A stretch of 64,000 bases of DNA from Brachycybe producta (lineage: Eukaryota > Arthropoda > Diplopoda > Playtdesmida > Andrognathidae): assembly GCA_036925085.1 (NCBI GenBank), contig JAUPFP010000033.1:2030501-2094500 (forward strand), in the 5' to 3' direction. This document shows, piece after piece, positions 29,845-38,710 of this stretch (positions within the stretch are counted from its first letter, which is position 1; the number at the start of each line of letters is the position of its first letter). The translations under genes and the position numbers were made by a program. The notes under the pieces were generated by a model that saw nothing but the letters and a program-made list of their open reading frames with translations, searched no databases and had not been told where the DNA came from.

Positions 29845-31698
29845 TCAATCAAGAGAAGTCGGTTTATCTGTTTCTTTCGATTGACATGGATCATATTTAT
29901 TGATTTTTTTTAGATAATGATCGTCCATTTCAATTTTATGTTTATTCCTCATATGATACCTAAGTTGGAACTTCCTCCTCGAATTGTGTCCGCAAATTTC
30001 ACATACAAACTTGTATTCTATTTTACACTCTTGGCGTTCCATGTGTTCCCTGAACGTCACCGAGTCCTTGAAATTGGTATAGCAAATGTTACATCTGTTT
30101 CGTTTCTCTCCCTTATGTACCATTAAAACATGACTTTTTAAACCTGCGAGTTGCTGAAATCGAAACCCACATTCGTCGCACATATGTTTTCGTACATTCT
30201 GATGCCTGATACGTTCGTGACTTAATAAATAAGCTTTGTAAGGAAATGTCATGTTGCATTCGCTGCATTTGAACTTTCCCGCGTGTCTGTGTTTTGCTCT
30301 CACGTGATATCGTAATTGGTGATTTGCATAGCAAACGTAATCACAATCCGGACACTTGACGTTCTTTTCGAGTGGATTTCCATCTACGTCCACTTTGTGT
30401 TTAGCCATGATGTGTTCTTGTAAATTATGGTTGTAAAGCGTCTTGTGATCGCAGTATTTGCACGATAAAAGTTCCTTTCCACATTCCGAACCACGGTGTA
30501 TCTCAAATCGCGTTTTACCTTTAAACTTTTTCCTGCATATACTACAAGTGTATCGCTTTTTTGCCTCTTTCGATGCATGACCTTCTATGTGGCTGTCCAT
30601 CACGCAAGGAATTGTCGCAGTAAAATCACATTGAGGACATTTGAGAGTTTTCAATTCTTCATTCCTTTTTAAGTGCGTTTTTAAGTGACGATTCACTTGG
30701 TATGGAAATTCTGCTGTGTAATCACACTTCGGACATTTAGCGGGTTTCTTTCCTGTATCATTTGTTGATTGTTTGTTTGATGATTTTTTATATCTTTGGT
30801 GTATTTTTAAGTGACGGTTCACTAAGTATGGGAATTCTGCAGTGTAATCGCACTCAGGACATTTGGCGGCTTTCTTTATTGTTTGTTCGCTTGAAGGTTC
30901 TCCATCGTTACGTTTCTCCTCAGGGGAGTCTGTTGTTTTCTTAAGCTTCTTCGGAGGTTGTTTTATGACCAATTTGATAGGTTTTTTCTCTTTGATTTGA
31001 TCGTCTACACTTCTACGCTTCTGTGGTACTCTATTCTGACTTGTCTTCCTCGAACTGGTGCTTTTATTACTGCTGTTGGGACACGCGACATCGTCCAAAC
31101 TAGATTCTTCGTCCAAACTAGATTCTTCGTCAGAAACACCAGGAAAGTCCAAGTCATTATCATCATCGTGAGAGCTAATCACGTCCGAATTTTCTTCCTT
31201 AACCGTAACCCTCTTTAGATTTGTTCGTGGTCTTAATCTTTCGAGTTTACTAATTGTGGGTTCGTTCTTGTCTTTATGATCACTCTTCTTAAGGCTGTCT
31301 TTAAGACATTGTATCTCCATCGCGTTAGCGATACGCATCAGACAATCCGCATGTTCATTAGGAACTGTGGCCTTCCCTGTGTATGCAAACTGAATCAGAT
31401 ATTCAATGTCCTCTGCGTGATTTATAACGTTGTCCAAACAGAGACATTGCGCCTCGGGTATCTTTGAGGATTGCCCGTTAATTGCTGGCTCTTGATGATC
31501 GAAACAGAAGGTGCCAGTTGACCTGAGAGATTCCTTGAGTATGGGAAAAAGAAAAGCAAGTACAAACTTATGGACTTTCTTCTGTTGTCCATGGCAAGTG
31601 ACATTGAAATCCACCAGATATTCCTCTTTGAAGAACTCCCATAGTCTGGTGGACAAGGCTTTATCATGACCCTCCCAGTCTAATATTATTTCTCCCAT
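29845..31698 (-). CDS. BTB/C2H2 zinc-finger protein, array gene 10
   Basis: 617 residues from the ATG at 31698 (MGEIILDWEGHDKALSTRLW); 64-nt 5' UTR intron 31710-31773 with donor GTATGT. BTB of the 8-11 type. A short in-frame repeat doubles DEESSLDEESSLDD in the linker. Three finger 1 copies (CPECDYTAEFPYLVNRH; CPKCDYTAEFPYQVNRH; CPQCDFTATIPCVMDSH). Finger 2 is CCHC (HRGSECG). Finger 7 has the HMERQEC change seen in gene 9. The tail is CQSKETDKPTSLD, two residues longer than usual. Its 3' UTR is split by the element at 29262-29827. Confidence 0.94.
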   Translation of the reverse strand: MGEIILDWEGHDKALSTRLWEFFKEEYLVDFNVTCHGQQKKVHKFVLAFLFPILKESLRSTGTFCFDHQEPAINGQSSKIPEAQCLCLDNVINHAEDIEYLIQFAYTGKATVPNEHADCLMRIANAMEIQCLKDSLKKSDHKDKNEPTISKLERLRPRTNLKRVTVKEENSDVISSHDDDNDLDFPGVSDEESSLDEESSLDDVACPNSSNKSTSSRKTSQNRVPQKRRSVDDQIKEKKPIKLVIKQPPKKLKKTTDSPEEKRNDGEPSSEQTIKKAAKCPECDYTAEFPYLVNRHLKIHQRYKKSSNKQSTNDTGKKPAKCPKCDYTAEFPYQVNRHLKTHLKRNEELKTLKCPQCDFTATIPCVMDSHIEGHASKEAKKRYTCSICRKKFKGKTRFEIHRGSECGKELLSCKYCDHKTLYNHNLQEHIMAKHKVDVDGNPLEKNVKCPDCDYVCYANHQLRYHVRAKHRHAGKFKCSECNMTFPYKAYLLSHERIRHQNVRKHMCDECGFRFQQLAGLKSHVLMVHKGEKRNRCNICYTNFKDSVTFREHMERQECKIEYKFVCEICGHNSRRKFQLRYHMRNKHKIEMDDHYLKKINKYDPCQSKETDKPTSLD

Positions 31699-31862
31699 GT
31701 TGTTTCTCTCTGAAATGGTAAATTGTGAAAAGTTTACAATAATGATCAAGAAATTATTGTAGATTTTACATACACTGTTTGGAAGGGATGATTTTGTCTT
31801 ATTGTCTTTGTGTCACTTTGCATGTGATCCAAGGATTTTAGTATTTTTTTTTTATTTGTGTG

Positions 31863-31879
31863 CCACAAGAGGGCAGCAC
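31863..31879 (+). promoter_or_regulatory. CTCF-like site upstream of gene 10
   Basis: CCACAAGAGGGCAGCAC, 165 bp before the ATG. Confidence 0.62.
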
Positions 31880-32235
31880 AGACTTTAGTGGCCTGTTTCC
31901 ATTAGATCAAAATAGAGTATCAATAATTGAAAATGAATTTTCATCAGGTCATTTTTGTTTAAAGAATGTCTTAGGTTTATATGACATTCTTTTAAAAATA
32001 TGACATTTATATGACATTCAAGTATCTTAATTTTCAATGTTTCCCAATGAGCGATTGGGAAAAATTGAAAATTCAGATACTTGAATTGAAGAATTAAATT
32101 ATGCAACCCTGATAAATAAAAAAGATACCACTTTACAGAGACTTTTTGTCTGTTTTTTTCCATTTATTTAAAAGAAAAAGTTAAAAAAATAACCAAAAAC
32201 AATAATAGAAAAAATATAGAAACTCATTTACGTTA

Positions 32236-32938
32236 AAGTGGGAAACCGTTTAACACGAAAACGGATAACCGAAAAATCTTCCATCTATCTAAAATCCATT
32301 TCATAACACGAAATAAATCTGGCTTGTCCATCTTGGCTTTTCAGAACCAAAAAGAATCGTTGTAGGTGTTTTGTTAATTGAATCTTATTTAATTGGATTT
32401 CCATCTTCATCTGTTTTTCTGCTCAGACAGTTTTTATATTTAAATTCTTGAAGGATGGGTGACAAACTTTAATGGCGTGGAAACGAAAAAGAAATTTAGA
32501 AATTGCAATGTTTCCTATAGCTATTATGAGAAGGGGTCAATTAGGAGGAAAAAAAGAGCAAATAAAAAGAGGTGTAGTGAAACAGAAAACAGAAAAAATT
32601 GGGTTTCTCCACGTATAATTTCAAAAGAAAAAATGTAACATTAATGAATTTGATAGTCTGTGTCGATTTTTGAGAAGCAATCCTGGATTAACAAGCCAAG
32701 CTGACACAAGCCAAGCTGACACAAGCCATAATTGATCTTTTATTCCAAGCTTAAGGCCTCCTTTTCGAAATTTGCATTGCGATAGAATGATTGTAAGACC
32801 ATTTTCATACACACAAATCAGTGGGTGGGTTTTATAAAAAAAAATAGGCTTAGTTAAATCCATAAATATTTTTTTTAAAGTTTTCTTTTAACACTAAATT
32901 TGATTAACAATTAAAATAAATTAAACGGTTTCCACTTT
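32236..32938. mobile_element. Pogo/Tigger-like element in the gene 11 3' UTR
   Basis: Ends AAGTGGGAAACCGTTTAACA and, complement of right, AAGTGGAAACCGTTTAAT. It is in the same place as the element in gene 10, with a shared left inner sequence (CCATTTCATAACACGAAATAA) but a different middle. The insertion probably predates the split of genes 10 and 11. No transposase frame. Confidence 0.5.
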
Positions 32939-32956
32939 GTATTGTTAGTTCGTAAA

Positions 32957-34858
32957 TCAAGACGTTGGTTTGTTCGTATTTTCCGATGGACATTGATCGA
33001 GATTATTGAGTGTTTTTAGAAGATGATCGTCCATTTCAATTCCGTGTTTGTTCCTCATATGATACCGAAGTTGGTACTTCCGCCTCAAATTGTGGCCACA
33101 AATTTCACATACAAATTTGTACTCCACTTTACCCTCGTGGCGTTCCATGTGTTCCTTGAATCTCAATGGGTCCTTATATTCGGTATAGCAAATGTTGCAT
33201 CTGTTTCGTTTCACTCCCTTGTGTACCATTAAAACATGATTTTTCAAACCTGAAATTTGCTGAAAACGAAACCCACATTCGTCACACATATGTTTTCGTT
33301 CGTTCTGATGTCGAATACGTTCGTGACGCATTAAATTAGCTTTGTAAGGAAATGTCAAGTTACATTCGCCGCATTTGAACTTCCCCGCGTGTTTGTGTTT
33401 TGCTCGCAAATGATATCGTAATTGGTGATGTGCGTAACAAACGAAATCGCAATCCGGACACTTGACGTTCTTTTCGAGAGAATTTCCATCTACGTCCACT
33501 CTGTGTTTGGCCATGATGTGTTCTCTTAAGTTATGTTTGTAAAGTGTTTTGAAATCGCAGTATTTACACGCTAAAGGTTCCTTTCCACATTCCAAATCAC
33601 GGTGTGTCTCTAAAAGCGTTTTGGTTTTAAACTGTTTCTTGCATATACTACAAGCATATTTCCTCCTTGCCTCTTTCGGTGCATGGCTTTTTATGTGGCG
33701 GTCCATCAGGTACGGAAGTTTTGCTGTGAAATCACACTGAGGGCAATTGAGGGTTTTCAATTCTCCATTAATTAAGTGCTTTTTTAAGTGGCGGTTCATG
33801 AGGTATGAAAACCTTGCTGTGTAATTACACTGAGAACATTTGAGAGTTTTCAATTCTTCATTCCTTTTTAAGTGCGTTTTTAAGTGACGATTCACTTGGT
33901 AGGGAAATTCTGCAGTGTAATCACACTTCGGACATTTGGCGGTTTTCTTTAATTTATCATTTATCAGCGGCTTTGATTGTTTGTTTGACGGTTCTCCATT
34001 CTTTTGGTGTCTTCTTTTTACGTGGCGGTTTACTAAGTATGGAAATTCTGCAGTGTAATCGCACTCGGGACATTTGGCGTTTTTCTTTACTGTTTGTTCA
34101 TTCGACGGTTCTCCATTGTTAACTTTCTCCTTAGATTCTGTTTTCCTAAGCTTCTCCGGAGATTGTTTGATAACCAATTTGATAGGTTTTTTCTCTAATA
34201 CTCTATCCTGACTAGTCCTCTTTGAACTGGTACTTTTGTTACTACTGTCGGAACACGAGTCATCGTACAGAATAGATTCTTCGTCAGAAAGACAAGGAAA
34301 GTCGAAGTTATTATCATCATCATCATCATCATCGCTAGAACTAATGAGGTCCCAACTTTTTTCAATAACCTTAACCCTCTTTAAATGAGTTCGTGGTCTT
34401 AGTTTTTCAAGTTCAGTCTGGTCGTTACGATCACTGTTCTTAAGGCAGTCTTTAAGACATTGTATCTCCATCGCGTTAGCAATACGCATCAGACAATCCA
34501 CATGTTCGCTAGAAACTGTGGCCTTCCCTGTGTACGCGAACTGAATCAGATACTCAATGTCTTCTGCGTGGTTAGCGACATTGTCCAAACAGAGACACTG
34601 TGCCTCGGGTATTTCCGAGGATTGCCCGTTAGTTGGAGGCGTTGCTGGCTCTTGATGATCGAAACAGAAGGAGCCACTTGACCTAAGTGACTCCTTGAGT
34701 ATGGGAAAGAGAAGAGCCAGTACAAACTTGTGGACTTTCTTTTGTTGTCCATGGCAAGTGACATTGAAATCCACAAGATATTCCTCTTTGAAGAACTCCC
34801 ATAGTTTTGTGGCCAATGCTTTATCATGACCCTCCCAGTCTAATAGTATTTCTCCCAT
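32957..34858 (-). CDS. BTB/C2H2 zinc-finger protein, array gene 11 (four finger-1 copies)
   Basis: 633 residues from the ATG at 34858; 66-nt 5' UTR intron 34870-34935 with donor GTTAGT. BTB of the 8-11 type; linker with 6 Asp. It has the largest finger set: four finger 1 copies (CPECDYTAEFPYLVNRH; CPKCDYTAEFPYQVNRH; CSQCNYTARFSYLMNRH; CPQCDFTAKLPYLMDRH), then CCHC finger 2 (HRDLECG) and fingers 3-8, eleven in all. Finger 7 keeps the normal HMERHEG, unlike genes 9 and 10. The tail is CPSENTNKPTS. The third copy is absent from gene 10, so finger gain continued after they split, or was lost there. Confidence 0.95.
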   Translation of the reverse strand: MGEILLDWEGHDKALATKLWEFFKEEYLVDFNVTCHGQQKKVHKFVLALLFPILKESLRSSGSFCFDHQEPATPPTNGQSSEIPEAQCLCLDNVANHAEDIEYLIQFAYTGKATVSSEHVDCLMRIANAMEIQCLKDCLKNSDRNDQTELEKLRPRTHLKRVKVIEKSWDLISSSDDDDDDDNNFDFPCLSDEESILYDDSCSDSSNKSTSSKRTSQDRVLEKKPIKLVIKQSPEKLRKTESKEKVNNGEPSNEQTVKKNAKCPECDYTAEFPYLVNRHVKRRHQKNGEPSNKQSKPLINDKLKKTAKCPKCDYTAEFPYQVNRHLKTHLKRNEELKTLKCSQCNYTARFSYLMNRHLKKHLINGELKTLNCPQCDFTAKLPYLMDRHIKSHAPKEARRKYACSICKKQFKTKTLLETHRDLECGKEPLACKYCDFKTLYKHNLREHIMAKHRVDVDGNSLEKNVKCPDCDFVCYAHHQLRYHLRAKHKHAGKFKCGECNLTFPYKANLMRHERIRHQNERKHMCDECGFRFQQISGLKNHVLMVHKGVKRNRCNICYTEYKDPLRFKEHMERHEGKVEYKFVCEICGHNLRRKYQLRYHMRNKHGIEMDDHLLKTLNNLDQCPSENTNKPTS

Positions 34859-35043
34859 GTTGTTTCTTTCTGAAATGGAGAATTACAATATTTGAACAAC
34901 AATGAATAATAAAATTGTATATTGGTTATACTAACAACGCTAGAAGGGACCAATTTGTCCTATTGCTTTCGCGTGTGATCCAAGGATTTAACAAAATAAC
35001 CAATTTCAGTCATTCGGTGAGATGACCTAAAAAAAAAGGTTTG

Positions 35044-35060
35044 CCACAAGATGGCAGCAC
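35044..35060 (+). promoter_or_regulatory. CTCF-like site upstream of gene 11
   Basis: CCACAAGATGGCAGCAC, 186 bp before the ATG. Confidence 0.6.
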
Positions 35061-35579
35061 AACATTTTATAAGCGTGCTAGATTGTGGCCTGTTTCCATT
35101 AGATCAAAATATATTAATAATAATAATCTTAACCAAAGGTTCTATTTATATTAGGCATTACATAAAAGTAATGTAAAGCAAGTTTTATTTGTGCTTTATT
35201 TTGAAAGTGAAGCAACTTACAAATGAAAATGGAAATTTAGCGTTTTGTAAACTAGAATAGTAACATTATCTTGTGAAGATATTTTCATGTTGTTATCTGT
35301 TTAAAATAAAGCTTTTTATGTCAAACCCTAACTTTAAAACAGATGATATTTTTAAAATTTTTATATAAAAAAAGGTTATTTTGAAAGATAGTAACACGAC
35401 AATACTACTACATGATTCAGTTACTTTTCTACTTCCGAACAAACTTTCAATTTCTTCTTGTTCTGAAAACCAAATTATAATCACAGTTTAAAAATCAGCT
35501 GTTCCTAAAAAAAAATATACAACACCAGAAACTAACATTTTTAACTTGCTCATATACATTGTTTGTGAAGGGGGTTAGA

Positions 35580-35850
35580 GAAACTAGAAATGTTTAAAAA
35601 ACTAGAAGAGTAACTCAGTTACTTAAGGGTATATTTTAATGTTGATATCTTTCAAAATGAACTTTTTATAGACAAAAATTAAAAAAAAATGTTCATCTGC
35701 TTTAAGTTGGGTCGTTTTCAAACTTTACATAAAAACAACTTATTTTGAAAGATATCAACATGAAAAACATTCTGAAGTGATTGAGCTACCCTTCTAGTTT
35801 CTAAGACACTTTCAAGTTTCGCTTCATTTTGCACCTGAAAGACAAAATAA
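35580..35850. mobile_element. Family D fold-back MITE, well-preserved copy
   Basis: Inverted arms: GAAACTAGAAGAGTAACTCA then ATGTTGATATCTTTCAAAAT on the left, with complements on the right (AGATATCAACATGAAAA, CCCTTCTAGTTTCTAAGACA). It ends near CACCTGAAAGACAAAATAAT. Other copies or fragments: about 1890-2110, 5925-6700 (nested), 35205-35470, 40795-41040, 56740-57030, 57100-57850, 60405-60475. The most frequent repeat here besides family E. Confidence 0.7.
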
Positions 35851-35974
35851 TCAACAGAAACTGCTACAATTTTTTTGTTCTCGTTTTATTTTTTAAAAAA
35901 GTTACAAAAATATGTGAATAATTAATTTAAAACTGCAGAAACTTATTTACACCACTTTTCTACCAGTAATTATA

Positions 35975-37642
35975 TTACGAAGTCGGCTTGTTCGTATCTT
36001 TTGACTGGCATTGATCGAGATTATCGGCTTTTGCCAGGTCATCTTCCAGTTCCATTCCATGTTTCTTTCTCATATGAGTTCGTAACTCAAACCTCCTCCT
36101 TAAATTATGTCCGCAAATGTGGCATACGAACTTGTATTCCACTTTACCCTCGTGGCGTTGCACGTGTACCTTAAAACTTAACGAGTCCGAATACTCAGCA
36201 TTGCAAACATTGCACTTGTACGGTTTCACTCCTTTGTGTTGAACTAAAACGTGACGTTTCAAATGCGAGATTTTCTGAAATCTGAATCCACATTCGTCAC
36301 ACATGTAATTTCGTATGTTCTGATGCGTTATGCGTTCGTGCCGCACTAATTGAGTTATGTAGGGAGCTTTGAAGTTGCATTCCTTGCACTTGAACTTCCC
36401 CAGGCGTTCGTGTTTTGCTCTCTTATGAGTTCTTAGTTGGTGATCAGCGTAACATACGAAATCGCAATCCGGACACTTGATGTTCTTTTCGAGTGGATTA
36501 CCATCTGGGTCCACTTGGTGAATGGCCGACATGTGTTGGAGAAGAATAAATCTACGACTTGTCGAATGCCCACAGTATTTACAAACGAGAGGGTCCGTTC
36601 CGCATTTGGAATCACGATGTGTTTCCAACAGATTTCTGGATTCAAATATGTTCTTGCATAATTTGCAAGGAAACTGTTTCTGAGCCTTTGCCTGTTTTCT
36701 TGCATGACTTTTTAAGTGGCGATCGATTAGGTACGGAAATGATGCGCTGTAATTACATTGAGGGCATTTTAGAAGTTTCTTTCCTTTATCACTTGTAGGG
36801 GACGTTGATTGTTCGTTAGACGGTTCTCCATCATTGTTAGCTTCTTCCTTGGAGTCCGTTTTCGGAAGCTTCTCTGGAGCTCGTTTTATAATCAATTTGA
36901 TTGGTTTTTTTCCTTTGGAATGATCATTTTCACATCGACGCTTCCGTGGTAATCTATTCTGACTAGTCCTTCTCGAATTAAGCTTGGTTCTTTTGTCGTT
37001 GCTATCGGAACACTGGACACTGTCTCGACTAGATTCTTCATCAGCAACAGAATGAAAATCGAAGTCGTCGTCGTCGTCATCATCATCATCGTTAGAGCTA
37101 ATTATGTCTACACTATCTTCGATAACATTAACTTTCTTTAGACGAGTTCGTGGTCTTAGTCTCTCGAGTTTGTTATTAATTGTCTGTTCAGTCTCCTTGT
37201 TACGATGGCCCTTAGCCTTTTTGATCTTTCCATTAAGGCTGTCTTTTAGACATTGTATCTCCATCGCTTCAGCGATACGCATCATACATTCAGTATGTTC
37301 TTTGGGTACGGCAGTTTTTCCGGTGTACGCAAACTGAATCAGATAGTTCATGTCATCGGCATGTTCTGCAATGTTGTCCAAATTGAGACACTGCGGTTCC
37401 ATTGAGGTTCCAATTTTATCGTTTCTCTTAAGTTCTCCATGATCAAGAATTAAAGGGTCAGTCGATCTGAGAGACTCTTTAAGTATGGGAAAGAGAAATG
37501 CCAGTACAAACTTGTGGACTTTCTTCTGTTGTCCGTGACAAGTGACATTGAAGTCCACCAGATATTCCTCGTTGAAGAACTCCCATAGTTTGGTGGACAA
37601 GGCTTTTTCGTGACCCTCCCAGTCTAATAATATTTCTCCCAT
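35975..37642 (-). CDS. BTB/C2H2 zinc-finger protein, array gene 12
   Basis: 555 residues from the ATG at 37642; 80-nt 5' UTR intron 37659-37738 (GTTAGT...TTTCAG). BTB 1-130. The linker has a run of 9 Asp and the KPIKLIIKR motif typical of genes 8-13. One finger 1 (CPQCNYSASFPYLIDRH) like genes 5 and 6; CCHC finger 2 (CKLCKNIFESRNLLETHRDSKCG); fingers 3-8 of the 3-7 type. So the BTB/linker leans to the right-hand genes and the fingers to the left-hand genes. The tail is CQSKDTNKPTS. CTCF-like site 195 bp upstream. Confidence 0.95.
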   Translation of the reverse strand: MGEILLDWEGHEKALSTKLWEFFNEEYLVDFNVTCHGQQKKVHKFVLAFLFPILKESLRSTDPLILDHGELKRNDKIGTSMEPQCLNLDNIAEHADDMNYLIQFAYTGKTAVPKEHTECMMRIAEAMEIQCLKDSLNGKIKKAKGHRNKETEQTINNKLERLRPRTRLKKVNVIEDSVDIISSNDDDDDDDDDFDFHSVADEESSRDSVQCSDSNDKRTKLNSRRTSQNRLPRKRRCENDHSKGKKPIKLIIKRAPEKLPKTDSKEEANNDGEPSNEQSTSPTSDKGKKLLKCPQCNYSASFPYLIDRHLKSHARKQAKAQKQFPCKLCKNIFESRNLLETHRDSKCGTDPLVCKYCGHSTSRRFILLQHMSAIHQVDPDGNPLEKNIKCPDCDFVCYADHQLRTHKRAKHERLGKFKCKECNFKAPYITQLVRHERITHQNIRNYMCDECGFRFQKISHLKRHVLVQHKGVKPYKCNVCNAEYSDSLSFKVHVQRHEGKVEYKFVCHICGHNLRRRFELRTHMRKKHGMELEDDLAKADNLDQCQSKDTNKPTS

Positions 37643-38710
37643 TGGTGTATATGTCCCTCTGAAATTATAAATTACAATATTTGCACATAATATATATCCA
37701 CAAACACATTTTTGCTTTGTTGCTATGATTATACTAACATAAAAAATGTTTGAAAGAAATGAATATTAATCCTTACGTGTAATTCAGGAATTTGACAATT
37801 TCTGTGAACTGAAATTTTGTAAATCACAAAGATGTTCCTCAAGATGGCAGCACAGTATTTGATGATCAAAAAAAAAATCAAAGTTGTCCACAGCTGTATT
37901 GAATACAGGTGTAATTTATTAGTAGTAGTATATTATATATATTTTTTTAACTTTTTAATAAATTTTTATTAAAACATTTTTGCTAAAAAAATGTTCATTT
38001 CTTTCAAAATTTTATTGAAATTAAAATTAATTTTAACAAAATTTTTTTTAAAAAAAAATCGTTTGCAAATTTTTTTAACATTTGCAGATTTTTATTAAAA
38101 TATTACGCAAATTTTTGTTAATTTCTTGCAAAATTTTATGAGAAACATTTTAAAAACTGTTTATATTATATTTATAGAAAATTGCAAAATGTTTTTAAAC
38201 AATTTGCAAAATGTTTCTAATAAAAGTTTGTAAAATAACAGTTAAAAAAAATGTCAATAAAATTCTGAAACAAATTTTAGAAGAAATTTTTTATAAAAAT
38301 TTGTAAACAAAAATATTTTGCAATTTTTACAAACACTGCAATTTTTTAAAAAATCTTTTACAAAAATTTATTAAAAAGATTTTGCAAAATATTTTAAATT
38401 TCTTACAAAATTTTAATAAAACATTTTGCAAATTTATATTAAAAAATTCTCATTTTATTTCGTTTTTTTAAATTAAAAACCTGAACTTTTATTAGAATAA
38501 ATTAGACAAGCCGTAAAAAACTTACATTTTCAATTGTCATACTGACTCATACATATAAATCAATACAATACAATAATTATTCAACTACTATAGTTTTTGT
38601 CATTTTCTCATTTATTTAACAAAAAAAACGGTTACAAAAATATTTAATACTCATAATGGACAAAATGTAGAGAATTACATGTACATCACTTTGGTTTCCA
38701 ATAATTAAAA
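37643..38710. other. Intergenic 12-13: promoter of gene 12 and AT-rich low-complexity DNA
   Basis: It holds the 5' UTR intron 37659-37738 and CTCF-like site 37837-37853. From about 37910 to 38480 there is low-complexity DNA built of irregular TTTGCAAAATTTT/TTTTAATAAAA words, without a fixed period. The 3' UTR block of gene 13 is at about 38600-38680. There is no family-E copy here. Confidence 0.6.
37837..37853 (+). promoter_or_regulatory. CTCF-like site upstream of gene 12
   Basis: CCTCAAGATGGCAGCAC, 195 bp before the ATG; one mismatch (A to T) in the 5' part. Confidence 0.52.

Larger units (their letters stand above)
31699..32956. other. Intergenic 10-11: promoter of gene 10, element in the gene 11 3' UTR
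   Basis: It holds the 5' UTR intron 31710-31773, CTCF-like site 31863-31879, a truncated family-E copy (31890 on), a displaced 3' UTR block (32150-32230) and the pogo-like element 32236-32938, which includes a two-copy CAAGCCAAGCTGACA repeat at 32692-32728. Confidence 0.6.
34859..35974. other. Intergenic 11-12: promoter of gene 11, two family-D repeats
   Basis: It holds the 5' UTR intron 34870-34935, CTCF-like site 35044-35060, a family-E remnant (35090 on), and two family-D fold-backs at about 35205-35470 and 35580-35850. Confidence 0.6.
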
